Below, one piece after another: positions 8,228-17,645 of a DNA stretch of 64,000 nt. Position numbers and translations under genes: made by a program. Numbering within the stretch: position 1 is the first letter of the stretch; the number at the start of each line of letters is the position of its first letter. The notes beneath the pieces were generated by a model. That model ran no database searches. It saw only the letters and a program-made list of their open reading frames with translations, and was not told the DNA's origin. Source of the stretch: UBA583 sp964429995 (lineage in GTDB: Archaea > Nanobdellota > Nanobdellia > Woesearchaeales > UBA583); the NCBI GenBank assembly GCA_964429995.1, contig CAYSDY010000002.1, positions 124,001 through 188,000 of the forward strand, written 5' to 3'.

Positions 8228-9643
8228 ATGAAAAAGTTTGATTTAAATATAGAAAAAGTGCTAGAAGATTGGGAAGTTTATCATGCAACAAGAGAAATTA
8301 TTGCTAATGCACTAGATGAACAAGCATTAACAAATTCTTCTGAAATAAAAATTTTTAAAGAAAATGATAAATGGCATATAAGAGATTTTGGTAGAGGAAT
8401 AAAATATGAACATTTAACTCAAAATGAATCTGATGAAAAACTTAAATTTCCCGAAAAAGTAATTGGAAAATTTGGAGTTGGATTGAAAGATGCTTTTGCA
8501 ACTTTTGATAGGAAAAATATTAAAGTTTTAATAAAATCTAAATATAGTGATATTACTTTAGGAAAATCTTCCAAAAAGGACTTTGAAGATATCATGACAT
8601 TACATGCTTTAGTTTCAGTACCATCTAACCCATCCATGAATGGAACAGATTTTATACTTGATGGAATTAAGGATGAAGATATTGAATTAGCTAAAGAGTT
8701 TTTTTTAAAGTTTTCAAATGAAACAGAGTTAGAAAAAACCCAGTATGGTTCAGTACTGAAAAAACATTCTACTGGAAAAATTTATATCAATGGTCTAAGA
8801 GTTGCTGAAGAAGAGAATTTTCTTTTTTCATATAATATTACTTCTATAACTACAAAAATTAAAAAGTCTTTAAATAGAGAAAGAACTAATGTAGGAAGGA
8901 GTGCTTATACTGATAGAGTTAAATCAATTTTATTAGAATGTGAAGAATTTAAAGTTGCAGAAACATTAGTTAATGATTTGGAGAAATTTGAATTAGGAGA
9001 ATCACATGATGAACTTAGTTGGATTGATGTATCAGTTCATGCTTGTAAATTATTAAATTCAAAAGATAAAGTTATATTTTTAACTCCTTATGATTTGTCA
9101 GAAAATCAAACAATGGTAGATAGAGCAAAGAGAGACAATATAAGAATTGTAACTATTCCTGAGAATGTGAAATATAAAATAAGGGGACAAGAGGATACAG
9201 AAGGAAATATAATAAGAGATATTGATGAATATGCTTCTGAATGGAATAATAGTTTTGAATTTTCTTTTATAGATGAAAAACTATTATCTAATAATGAAAA
9301 AGAAATATTTTCAAAGAAGAATGAGATTTTTGAATTAATTGGGGGGAAACCTAAAAAAATTAAAAATATTTTAATTTCAGAAACAATGAGATTAGAATCT
9401 CAAGGATATCAGGAAGCAGTTGGATTATGGGAAGAACATGAAGGAAGAATTATTATTAGAAGAGACCAATTAAGTGATTTAAGTTCCTTTGCAGGAGTTC
9501 TTTTGCATGAAACTGCTCATGCTATCTGTGGGTATTCAGATATAACTATTGAATTTGAAAACCAATTGACTTCTTTACTTGGAATAATTGCTGAAAAAAA
9601 AATAAAAAAATCTTTTTGGAGGATATTCAAAAATGATAACTAA
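8228..9643 (+). CDS. GHKL-type ATPase fused to an HExxH zinc-peptidase-like module
   Basis: This 471-aa protein begins with a GHKL (Hsp90/gyrase/MutL/MORC-type) ATP-binding domain. The N box EIIANALDEQ is at about residue 22, the G1 box is IRDFGRGI and the G2 box is GKFGVGLKDAF. The C-terminal part contains LLHETAHAICG near residue 427, an HExxH metal-binding site; a Glu about 20 residues on (IEFENQLT) could be the third ligand of a gluzincin. The final residues are basic. It is the first gene of the operon, and its stop overlaps the AddB-like start by 11 nt. GHKL ATPases occur in several defence systems as switch modules. Here one possibility is ATP-gated proteolysis or control of the nuclease partners; that is an inference. 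Confidence 0.75.
   Translation: MKKFDLNIEKVLEDWEVYHATREIIANALDEQALTNSSEIKIFKENDKWHIRDFGRGIKYEHLTQNESDEKLKFPEKVIGKFGVGLKDAFATFDRKNIKVLIKSKYSDITLGKSSKKDFEDIMTLHALVSVPSNPSMNGTDFILDGIKDEDIELAKEFFLKFSNETELEKTQYGSVLKKHSTGKIYINGLRVAEEENFLFSYNITSITTKIKKSLNRERTNVGRSAYTDRVKSILLECEEFKVAETLVNDLEKFELGESHDELSWIDVSVHACKLLNSKDKVIFLTPYDLSENQTMVDRAKRDNIRIVTIPENVKYKIRGQEDTEGNIIRDIDEYASEWNNSFEFSFIDEKLLSNNEKEIFSKKNEIFELIGGKPKKIKNILISETMRLESQGYQEAVGLWEEHEGRIIIRRDQLSDLSSFAGVLLHETAHAICGYSDITIEFENQLTSLLGIIAEKKIKKSFWRIFKNDN
9618..9623 (+). promoter_or_regulatory. Shine-Dalgarno site for the AddB-like gene
   Basis: GGAGGA lies 9 nt before the ATG at 9633, inside the end of the GHKL gene. It supports this overlapping start and translational coupling. 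Confidence 0.6.
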
Positions 9644-11051
9644 AGCAAAATCAATTGAAGAATTATATGAAGAAACAAAAAACTATGACCTAGTTATTAC
9701 TAATGATGCACCTTTGAATACGGCATTAAACAAAACTGTAAATAAACCAATGCTTGGTTCTTTTGCTTTGACTTCTAAATTAATTGGTTCCAAATATTCC
9801 GATTACTTGTTTGAAGAAGAACAACTAGATTTTCCAGAATTAGTTTTAAAAATTCAAAAAGAATTCAAAATAAATCTAAAAGAAGCTTTGTACTACATAA
9901 AAAATATAATGACTGTTTGGCAACATACAGGAAGTTTAGAAGAAAGTAAAAAATATCTATCTAACAAAGAAAAAGATATAGTTAAAGTATTAGAAAAATT
10001 ACCTACATATCAATTATCTATGCAAAGTATGAATTTAACTTTTTTAGATAAAACTAATATCGCAACAATTGGAAAAGAAATTTTTAATGAATTAGATAAA
10101 AAAGTTTTAACTCTTCCTACAACTCAAATATCTACATTTACAGATAGAGAACATAAACTTGATACTATTTATCTTTTTAATTCTCAAAATGAAATTATAA
10201 ATAGAGTTATTTCTATGATTAACAAAGATAATCAAAATGGAATTGCTATAGTTCTAAATATTGAAAGTGATTATTTACCTCTAATTAAAGCAAGATTAAT
10301 TAACAATGGAATTGAATTAAATGAAAAATTATTCTTATTTCAAGAATTTAGAACAAGAGAATACTTGTCCATTATAGAAACATTCTACTCAATGCATAAT
10401 ATTTATACAAAAGAATTAACACCAATTGGAAATATATTTAATATTGATATTGACTCTTCTTTAGAAAATGCTTTATTTTTAGAATTATGTAAAGTAGATA
10501 AGAATGCTCAAAAGTTATTCAACTTATTACAAAATTTGAAAAAGAAAAGCTTCGGTGAATTAGTTAAAGAACTTGAAAAGTATGATTTAAGATTACCTAA
10601 AGAATTTGTTGATGTTTTGTTTAAATTAGAATTATATAACACTCAAATAACTAAAAATAAATTTTTAGAGTTGAAATATTTTATTGAAAATTTTGAACAA
10701 GAAATTGAGACAAATAAAATAGGAGTATTATTAATTGATGCAAAGAATTCAACTTATGTTAATAGAGATATTATTTTTTATTTAGGAATGGATTATTCTT
10801 GGACTAAAACAATTGAAGATGCTAAGTATATTGACAAAAAACAAGAACTTGAAAAAAATATTAAAAAGTTTGAGATATTAATTCAGCAAGGAAAAGAAAG
10901 ATTTTTCTTTATCCCAAAATATACTTCTGGAACAGATACAATTCCTCCCTTTTATTTTAATTTTATATATGAAACTAATGTCGAAAATATTCTTCTAAGG
11001 TTTTTGATATTAAAGAAATTATTAACAAGAAGGAAATACAAGAATTTGTAA
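9633..11051 (+). CDS. AddB-like helicase-nuclease subunit, N-terminal part (gene broken by a frameshift)
   Basis: This frame encodes 472 residues. Up to about residue 455 it looks like the helicase-like body of an AddB-type subunit, but no intact Walker A is visible, as expected for a non-motor partner. After about 10,997 the natural continuation moves to the -1 frame (codon CTA 10,995-10,997, then AAG 10,997-10,999). In that frame the protein continues without a stop through the nuclease domain to 12,277, giving 881 aa in total. The last 17 codons of this frame look like out-of-frame tail. One missing A in CTAAGG would explain it: a recent mutation, a sequencing error, or less likely programmed frameshifting, since no classic slippery heptamer is present. 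Confidence 0.6.
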   Translation: MITKAKSIEELYEETKNYDLVITNDAPLNTALNKTVNKPMLGSFALTSKLIGSKYSDYLFEEEQLDFPELVLKIQKEFKINLKEALYYIKNIMTVWQHTGSLEESKKYLSNKEKDIVKVLEKLPTYQLSMQSMNLTFLDKTNIATIGKEIFNELDKKVLTLPTTQISTFTDREHKLDTIYLFNSQNEIINRVISMINKDNQNGIAIVLNIESDYLPLIKARLINNGIELNEKLFLFQEFRTREYLSIIETFYSMHNIYTKELTPIGNIFNIDIDSSLENALFLELCKVDKNAQKLFNLLQNLKKKSFGELVKELEKYDLRLPKEFVDVLFKLELYNTQITKNKFLELKYFIENFEQEIETNKIGVLLIDAKNSTYVNRDIIFYLGMDYSWTKTIEDAKYIDKKQELEKNIKKFEILIQQGKERFFFIPKYTSGTDTIPPFYFNFIYETNVENILLRFLILKKLLTRRKYKNL

Positions 11052-12277
11052 ATAATCCTGTAACTAAATCTGCTGAAATAAAAATAAAAGAAACTATTTC
11101 AAATACAGCCTTAAACAATTTTTTATTATGTCCAAAAAAATATTCATACTCAACTTTAGTTTCAAATCTAGATAAAGAAGTATTTTTAAGAGGAAATTTA
11201 GTTCATGCATTTGCAGAATTCTATGTTAATAATCAAGAATTTGTAAAAAGTAAAGAGATTGAAGAATTTGTTGATATTATTATGAATAACTTAAAATTAA
11301 TGTCTAATCCTTTTCAAAATAGTATTTTAAAAACTAAAATAAGATTTGCATGTATTGCAATTGTTGATTTTATTGATAATCTTAAAATTGACGAAAGTCT
11401 TAGTTTTGAATCGTTTAAAGAAATTTCTAGAAAGAATGAAGAGAATGTATTTGCAAAGCATTATTCTAAATCAATGGATAAACCTAATGCGGAATTAGAG
11501 TTCAAAGATAATGAATTAAAATTACATGGACTAATAGATTTAGCAGTAAATCAAGAATTAATTATAGATTATAAAACCTCTAAAGATAGGAAAAAAGTAA
11601 TTGATATTGTAAGAAATGCAAGTTTGAGAAACATTTCAGATAAATGTGATTTTCAACCTTTAGTTTATCTTTCAATATTTAGGAAAATAACTCCCAATAA
11701 AAAAATTCAATTTTGGTATAATTTTCCTATGACAGATATTTATGAAAAGATTGTAGGTATTGAATTAGAAGAAGATAATAATGTTAAAGTTCATTATATT
11801 CCAACTTCATTTATAGATTATATTGTTTCAAAAGACTTTTATGATTATTTTAACGAAACAGCTCCAAAATATGCTGAACCGATATTGAGTTTAGTAGAAG
11901 ATTTCTCTTATTTCAAAGATAAAGAAATCCCCGAAGAATTATTAGAAGAGTCAGATCAAGTCTCAGAATTATTATTTGAAGATTTTAATCAATATTTGAT
12001 TTCATTAGGACTTAAAGATAATAAAACAAATAGCGGGAATGTATTAAAAGTTTTAAAAAATGTATTTGCATTTAAAGTAGGACAACAATACAAACAAAAA
12101 GAAGTTTTCTTTTTCAAAGATGATTTAGATAACTTTGAAGAATATGTAAATCAAAGTATTAACAAAATGAATGAATACATTAAATCTAATTTCCCTTATG
12201 AACCAATAGATGGCGAAAACACTTGTAATAATTGTGATTTCAAAAAGCTATGTTTAAAGAGGTATGAGGTAAAATAA
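10979..12277 (+). CDS. AddB-like subunit, C-terminal PD-(D/E)XK nuclease with Fe-S cluster cysteines
   Basis: This frame is open from 10,979; its first ATG is at 11,282, but homologous-looking sequence begins earlier. It contains NNFLLCPKKYSYS and RGNLVHAFAEFY before that ATG, then HGLIDLAVNQELIIDYKTS (the D...D-x-K nuclease core), a QPLVYLSIF helix, and CNNCDFKKLC at the C terminus. One early Cys plus three late Cys is the arrangement that binds a 4Fe-4S cluster in AddB and Cas4 nucleases. The first Cys lies upstream of 11,282, so a protein started there would lack it, which argues that the functional gene is the fused frame 9633-12,277. GAGGT at 12,266-12,270 serves the next gene. Confidence 0.7.
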   Translation, partial: CRKYSSKVFDIKEIINKKEIQEFVNNPVTKSAEIKIKETISNTALNNFLLCPKKYSYSTLVSNLDKEVFLRGNLVHAFAEFYVNNQEFVKSKEIEEFVDIIMNNLKLMSNPFQNSILKTKIRFACIAIVDFIDNLKIDESLSFESFKEISRKNEENVFAKHYSKSMDKPNAELEFKDNELKLHGLIDLAVNQELIIDYKTSKDRKKVIDIVRNASLRNISDKCDFQPLVYLSIFRKITPNKKIQFWYNFPMTDIYEKIVGIELEEDNNVKVHYIPTSFIDYIVSKDFYDYFNETAPKYAEPILSLVEDFSYFKDKEIPEELLEESDQVSELLFEDFNQYLISLGLKDNKTNSGNVLKVLKNVFAFKVGQQYKQKEVFFFKDDLDNFEEYVNQSINKMNEYIKSNFPYEPIDGENTCNNCDFKKLCLKRYEVK

Positions 12278-12278
12278 A

Positions 12279-12770
12279 ATGACAATTCAAAAAAAACTTA
12301 AAACAATGAATAAGGAAGAGTTAATTTTAGTTATTAATGATTTATTAAAATATAATTCTGAAAATAGAAAGTATTTAAATTTAAGATTATCTGATGAAAT
12401 TGATTTTAAAAAATTATCAGAAGAATCAAAAATAAAAATTAAAAATTGTTTTTCAGATTTTAAAGCAGATATTAGAAGAAGTAAAAAGATACTTAGCGAT
12501 TATAATAAATTAAATCCTCCTATTGATTTGTATTTAGATTTATTCTTATTCTACTTAGAATATGGAATTAAATATGGACAACATAGAGATATGTATTCAA
12601 GCTTCTATTATAGCTTTGAAATAATGTTTGAAAAGTTTCTTGATTTAATTAAAAATGATTCAATTTTAGTTTCAAAGTATAAATCAAAGTTAGAAAAGAT
12701 TGTTGATAATTCTCAACCAGGTTATGGACATTACGATACTCTTTCAGAATTAATGGAGGTTATAAAATAA
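12279..12770 (+). CDS. Small protein of unknown function inside the AddAB-like/Wadjet operon
   Basis: A 163-aa protein with a predicted mostly helical, charged sequence and no motif I recognise. It has no membrane segment, signal peptide or cysteine motif. It lies between the AddB-like and AddA-like genes with single-nucleotide spacing on both sides, and GAGGT stands 8 nt before its ATG, so it is clearly co-translated with them. It may be an assembly factor, inhibitor or regulator of the helicase-nuclease; the sequence alone does not say which. Confidence 0.7.
   Translation: MTIQKKLKTMNKEELILVINDLLKYNSENRKYLNLRLSDEIDFKKLSEESKIKIKNCFSDFKADIRRSKKILSDYNKLNPPIDLYLDLFLFYLEYGIKYGQHRDMYSSFYYSFEIMFEKFLDLIKNDSILVSKYKSKLEKIVDNSQPGYGHYDTLSELMEVIK
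12755..12760 (+). promoter_or_regulatory. Shine-Dalgarno site for the AddA-like gene
   Basis: GGAGGT lies 11 nt before the ATG at 12,772, within the end of the preceding gene. Confidence 0.55.
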
Positions 12771-12771
12771 A

Positions 12772-15603
12772 ATGGGAGCAAATACAAAACAAGATGCAGT
12801 AATTAAAAGTACAGATGGAATTTATATTGTAGATGCAGGAGCAGGAACGGGTAAGACATATTCAATTACACAGAGATATTTAGAAATATTAAACAAAGGA
12901 GTTAATCCTAAAGATATTTTTTTAGTTACATTTACCAGAAATGCATCAACTCATATGAAGGAAAAAGTAATTTCTAAAGCTGATCCAAAAATAGCAACAG
13001 AGATAATAGATGCTCCAATACAAAACTTTGATTCTTTTTGTTTTAAAATTGTTTCAAAATATGGTTTGAATGCACCAAAGATATTAGGAATTGAAGATAA
13101 TCTTTCAGGATATAAATTAATATCTCAGTCAGTTATACAAAAAAGAATATTTAATAAATTCTTTAATCAATTCTTAGAAGATAATCAAGATAAATATCAA
13201 AAATTATTAGTTTCAATATCAAATCAATTAGAAATACATTCTTTAATTGAGACATTATTATCTAAAGGGATTTATCCTACAAAAACAGGATGGTTTTTAG
13301 ATGCTGAAGATAAACTTAAAGGAGATTATAAATTATTTGCAGAACATTTTAATAAAATAAATGAACCTGGAATTGGTGCTAAAGGACCAACTCAATCAGA
13401 TTTATTAAGTAAGATGAAAACTAGGATTTCATCTAAAAGCTTTTTAGATATACCTGAGACTATAGAAACTGAAAAACAAGTAAATCCTAAGTTGATAGAT
13501 GATATATTTTATGATGATAGGGGAGAAATTATTGAATTTATTCATCATGTATTTATTGATTACATTGAATATATGATTAAAGAAAATTCTATGACATTTT
13601 CATTAATTGCTATGTTTGCATTTTTAATTTTGTATAATGAAGATGAAGTAAGAAATATTAATTCATTCGATTATATTATGGTTGATGAATTTCAAGATAC
13701 TAATGAAATGCAATTTATGTTAATTCTTCTTTTATTAAAGAAACCTAATCTTTGCGCTGTTGGTGATTGGAAACAAGGTATTTATGGATTTAGAAATGCT
13801 ACAATAAGTAATATTAGAGAGTTCAATACTAAGATTGAAAGATATAAAAATCAGTTAAACAAAGAAAAGATAAGAATTTCATTTGATGTTTCTCAAATAA
13901 CACCTCTTGATTTTGATGTAAATTATAGAAGTTCTCAAAAAATTTTAACTTTTTCTGAAAGGAGTTTAATTACAAAAGCAAGTAAGAATGAAACTATTGA
14001 TATAGAAGATATTCAAAAAGATATTGTTTCCTTGAAAAGTAATTTTGAATATGATGAATGTAGTGAGATTAAGTACTATGAAGCAATTGACAAAGAAACT
14101 GAAATTAATTATATATTAGAAAAGATTCAAAATTTAGTAGGCAAGAAGACAATAAAATATTTTGATTCAGAGATAAAAGAGTACAAAGAAAGATTTATTG
14201 ATTTTAATGACATTGTAATTCTTTCAAGAACTAGGACTTTTGGCTTAGAAGTTCAAAAAAAAGCTAACGAATATAATATTCCTGCAGTTTATGAAGGAGG
14301 AATTAAACTATTTGAAGAAGAACCTTCAATTTTGCTTCTTGCTTGGTTAAAACTTTTATTATATAAAAATAAAAGAGAAGCATGGATACCAATTCTTGAA
14401 AAAGAAAGTTATTCATATGCTCAGATTAAATATATTCTAGATAATAAAGAGTATCCTAAAGAGATTCTTGAATTTAGAGAACATTTGTTGAAAAATAGAA
14501 AGATAATAAACTATATTATTGATGAAATATTGAAAAGATATAATTTTACAGGTCCAGTTTCAAATGCAATGCTCAATATTTTAGATCAAATATTCCATTC
14601 AACTTTGATGTCAATAAGTGATTTAATTGTGTTCATTGAAGAAAATATTGAAAATGGGGAAACATACAATATTGAAATGGAAGGCTCGACTAATTCAATT
14701 AAAATTCAAACAATACATGGTTCAAAAGGATTAGAATATCCTATTGTGTTTGTTGTTAATTGTAATCTTTCGAATTTCCCAAGTACAATCTCGGATAGTA
14801 ACTCTTTAACATTTAACGAGATAGTAGGAATAAGAAATAAGAAGTTTTATTCTACTGAACATGAGTTTGTATTTGATAATTGGAAAACTGAACTTGCAAA
14901 CATGGGATTATTTTCAGATATGGATGAAGAAAGAAGATTATTGTATGTTGCAATAACTAGAGCAATGTATGATGTTTATTTTACAGCTCACAGACCCTCC
15001 GAATTCTTCAATGAACTTTCAGGAGAAGAAAAAGAAGTTATTGAAGAGACTAAGATTGAAAAATTAAATTTAGTTGAAAAGCAAGAATCATCGACACTAA
15101 AAATTAATACTGTTATTGAGGCTAAAAATAAAGTACTAGGTGTTCATGATTTAATGAATTTTAAAGAGGGACAAAAAGGAAGAGGTATGGAATTTGGAAC
15201 GATTATACATAAGCTTGCATTTAGATATATTAAAGGATTAAAGATAAGTTCTATTGATAATGAATTTAAGCAAGACTTTGAGAATATTAAATCTTTTGTT
15301 GATACTGAGTTGAAATATGGGAAGCTTATGCCTGAGATTGATTGTTCTTTACCTATTGATGGAACTTTAATTAGAGGAATAATAGATTTAGTTGTAGAGT
15401 TTGATAATAGAATTGAGATAATTGATTGGAAAACTGATTTAGTAAAAGATAATATTGAAGAATATTCTAAGCAATTATCTATTTATTATTATGTATTGAA
15501 GGCTATTTATCCTGATAAAGAGATTGTTTGTAAAATCTTTTGGACTTGTAAGGCGCAAGTTGATGTAGTTAAAGTTGTTGAATTAGGGGTGGTGATAGAG
15601 TAA
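12772..15603 (+). CDS. AddA-like UvrD/RecB-family helicase-nuclease
   Basis: A 943-aa SF1A helicase with a C-terminal RecB-type nuclease, the layout of AddA or RecB. Helicase motifs appear in order: Walker A (GAGTGKT, about residues 24-30), VDEFQDT (about 304-310), VGDWKQGIYGFRNA, NYRSS, IQTIHGSKGLEYPIVF and LLYVAITRA. The nuclease core is LIRGIIDLVVEF...IEIIDWKTD (near residue 884), followed by the QLSIYYYV helix. It should unwind and degrade double-stranded DNA from ends, paired with the AddB-like protein two genes upstream. The next gene, jetA, starts 2 nt after its stop, so the helicase-nuclease and Wadjet are translationally linked. Confidence 0.88.
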   Translation: MGANTKQDAVIKSTDGIYIVDAGAGTGKTYSITQRYLEILNKGVNPKDIFLVTFTRNASTHMKEKVISKADPKIATEIIDAPIQNFDSFCFKIVSKYGLNAPKILGIEDNLSGYKLISQSVIQKRIFNKFFNQFLEDNQDKYQKLLVSISNQLEIHSLIETLLSKGIYPTKTGWFLDAEDKLKGDYKLFAEHFNKINEPGIGAKGPTQSDLLSKMKTRISSKSFLDIPETIETEKQVNPKLIDDIFYDDRGEIIEFIHHVFIDYIEYMIKENSMTFSLIAMFAFLILYNEDEVRNINSFDYIMVDEFQDTNEMQFMLILLLLKKPNLCAVGDWKQGIYGFRNATISNIREFNTKIERYKNQLNKEKIRISFDVSQITPLDFDVNYRSSQKILTFSERSLITKASKNETIDIEDIQKDIVSLKSNFEYDECSEIKYYEAIDKETEINYILEKIQNLVGKKTIKYFDSEIKEYKERFIDFNDIVILSRTRTFGLEVQKKANEYNIPAVYEGGIKLFEEEPSILLLAWLKLLLYKNKREAWIPILEKESYSYAQIKYILDNKEYPKEILEFREHLLKNRKIINYIIDEILKRYNFTGPVSNAMLNILDQIFHSTLMSISDLIVFIEENIENGETYNIEMEGSTNSIKIQTIHGSKGLEYPIVFVVNCNLSNFPSTISDSNSLTFNEIVGIRNKKFYSTEHEFVFDNWKTELANMGLFSDMDEERRLLYVAITRAMYDVYFTAHRPSEFFNELSGEEKEVIEETKIEKLNLVEKQESSTLKINTVIEAKNKVLGVHDLMNFKEGQKGRGMEFGTIIHKLAFRYIKGLKISSIDNEFKQDFENIKSFVDTELKYGKLMPEIDCSLPIDGTLIRGIIDLVVEFDNRIEIIDWKTDLVKDNIEEYSKQLSIYYYVLKAIYPDKEIVCKIFWTCKAQVDVVKVVELGVVIE
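15591..15596 (+). promoter_or_regulatory. Shine-Dalgarno site for jetA
   Basis: GGTGAT lies 8 nt before the jetA ATG and inside the end of the AddA-like gene. It physically links the two modules at the translational level. Confidence 0.5.
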
Positions 15604-15604
15604 G

Positions 15605-17053
15605 ATGATTGACTATAATAAAATAGAAACTATATTACAAACTTCAAAAGCTTTTGAGTTAATCAGAGTAAAGAATTTGCCTGAAATTCTTTCATTTTTA
15701 TATAAAGAATTTAAGGAAGATAGTAATAGTACTTTAAAGTATGAAGAAGCCATAACTAAACTTTCTAATTATTTAGATATATTGGAAAGTGAAAATGAAA
15801 ATGATTTTTTAATTAGTAATTTTGAAAAAGCAAGAAAAGTATTAGACAAATGGTGTAAAAAAGAATTTTTGGTAAGGACTGAAGATTCTAAAGGTAATTG
15901 GAATATTTCTTTAACTCCTGAAACTAATAAAGTTATCTTGTGGATTGAAGATTTAGAAGAAAAAGATTTTATAGGTACTGAATCAAGGTTTCAACTTATA
16001 TTTAATCAACTAAAAGATATAATTGAAAAAAGTACTTTAGATCCTGTTGAAAGAATAAAACAATTAGAAGAAAGAAAAACTGAAATAGAAATAGAAATTC
16101 AAAATGTAAAAAATGGAATAATAAATCCTGTTGAGAATTATTTAATTCAAGAGATGTATGAAAATGTATTAAAAAATGCTAGAAGTTTAGTTTCTGATTT
16201 TTCAGAAGTTGAAAAAAATTTTAAAGAAATTATAAGTAAAATATATGAAGACCAAATTAGTCAAAAATATTCTAAAGGTTCAATTGTTATTAATACTTTT
16301 AATTCATTGGAAGCATTAAAAGAAAAAGATCAAGGAAAAAGTTTCTATGGATTTTGGCAAATTTTATTTAATCAAAATGGTTCATCTCAATTAGATAAGT
16401 TAATTGGAGAAGTTCATTTAATTTTAGATGACAAGAAAATAAAAAATAAAGATTTCTTTTTAGAAGATCTTAGATTTCAATTACATGAAGCAGGGAAGAA
16501 AGTAATTGCTACAAATATTCTTTTAGCCGAAAGATTAAATAGGTTAGTAAACAACGAAAATTTAAAAGAAAGTAAAAAAATATTTGAGACAATTAATGAG
16601 ATTAAAAAATTAATGATTCAAAATGTTAATAATTCAAATAATATAAATAATTTAATGTGTATAGAATTAAATCCTGAATTTAATTTTCCATTTGAAAGAA
16701 ATCTTTTAGAATTAAGTTTTAAATCAAATATTAAAGAAATTATTTTACCTGAAATTAAAATTAATCTGGAAGATATAAGTGAATTATTTTCATATGTTCC
16801 TGTAAATGAAACTGAGTTAAAAAATAGAATATTGGAACAAATAAAGGATAATAAAGAAATTTCATTAGGGGAATTAACAAAGAATATCCCTATAGAGAAA
16901 GGAGTTGAAGAAATTTTAAAATATTATAGTTTAGCTTTAAATGATTTACAAAAGTTTTCAAATATTGATAATATTAATAAGGAGATAATTACTTTTGATT
17001 ATAATAAACAAATAGGGTTAGAGGTACCTAAAATTATATTTACTAAAAATTAA
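15605..17053 (+). CDS. jetA: Wadjet anti-plasmid protein JetA (DUF3375 family)
   Basis: A 482-aa MukF-like kleisin subunit of a type I Wadjet complex, which recognises and cleaves closed-circular DNA. The family signature is visible: an N-terminal helical wHTH-like region (FELIRVKNLPEILSFLY), a W-rich segment, the conserved FIGTESRF motif near residue 122, and a helical stretch with ERIKQLEERKTEIE. Length agrees with known JetA proteins. In characterised systems JetA bridges the SMC-like JetC dimer together with JetB. It is followed at 1 nt by jetB. Confidence 0.88.
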   Translation: MIDYNKIETILQTSKAFELIRVKNLPEILSFLYKEFKEDSNSTLKYEEAITKLSNYLDILESENENDFLISNFEKARKVLDKWCKKEFLVRTEDSKGNWNISLTPETNKVILWIEDLEEKDFIGTESRFQLIFNQLKDIIEKSTLDPVERIKQLEERKTEIEIEIQNVKNGIINPVENYLIQEMYENVLKNARSLVSDFSEVEKNFKEIISKIYEDQISQKYSKGSIVINTFNSLEALKEKDQGKSFYGFWQILFNQNGSSQLDKLIGEVHLILDDKKIKNKDFFLEDLRFQLHEAGKKVIATNILLAERLNRLVNNENLKESKKIFETINEIKKLMIQNVNNSNNINNLMCIELNPEFNFPFERNLLELSFKSNIKEIILPEIKINLEDISELFSYVPVNETELKNRILEQIKDNKEISLGELTKNIPIEKGVEEILKYYSLALNDLQKFSNIDNINKEIITFDYNKQIGLEVPKIIFTKN

Positions 17054-17054
17054 A

Positions 17055-17645
17055 ATGGAAAATAATGATACTAATTATGATGAAAAATCTATATATTCTG
17101 AAACTCTAATAAAATTACTTAAAGGTATTTTGTATAATGATGATGTTAATGCCTGGGATAATTTAAGAATTTTTCAAAAAGATATAAGAAATTATTTTTT
17201 AAAAATAAATCTTGAATTAATTATTGATGAAGATAAAGGTTTTGCTTTTTTAAAACAAATTGAAAATGATGAAAATAAAAATAATTTGCCAAAATTAATT
17301 AATAAAACTTCTTTAGGCTATGATTTAACTTGTTTTTTAGTAATATTGAGAGAATGGTTAGAAGATTTTAAGAAAAATTCAGCAAATTTATCAACTTTAT
17401 ATATTTCTGAAGAAGATATAAAGGAAAGAATCGAGTATTTTTTTAAACATAATACTGATGGTTTGCAATTAATTAAAAGAATTAAACATTTAATAAAAGA
17501 AACAATAAAATTAGGATTTATAAAAGAAATTAATAATTCAATAGAATTAAAATATGAAGTAAAAAGAAGTCTAGAAGCTAAAGTCAATGTTGATTTTCTA
17601 GAAAATTTTAAGGAGGAATTAGAGAAGAATGGAACTGAAAATTAA
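17055..17645 (+). CDS. jetB: Wadjet protein JetB (DUF4194 family, MukE-like)
   Basis: A 196-aa protein with the MukE-like pattern of JetB: LLKGILYNDD near the start, a YFLKINLELIIDEDKGFAFL segment, then LPKLINKTSLGYDLTCFLVILREWL. It should bind JetA as the accessory tandem-winged-helix subunit. Its 3' end overlaps jetC by 17 nt and carries the jetC ribosome-binding site, which is typical of jetABCD operons. Confidence 0.85.
   Translation: MENNDTNYDEKSIYSETLIKLLKGILYNDDVNAWDNLRIFQKDIRNYFLKINLELIIDEDKGFAFLKQIENDENKNNLPKLINKTSLGYDLTCFLVILREWLEDFKKNSANLSTLYISEEDIKERIEYFFKHNTDGLQLIKRIKHLIKETIKLGFIKEINNSIELKYEVKRSLEAKVNVDFLENFKEELEKNGTEN
17611..17616 (+). promoter_or_regulatory. Shine-Dalgarno site for jetC
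   Basis: AGGAGG lies 12 nt before the ATG at 17,629 and inside jetB. It decides this start and explains how the large subunit is coupled to jetB. Confidence 0.55.

Noticed and set aside
10985..11000. Programmed -1 frameshift in the AddB-like gene
   Set aside because: No X-XXY-YYZ slippery heptamer or obvious downstream pseudoknot is seen; a mutation or sequencing error is simpler.
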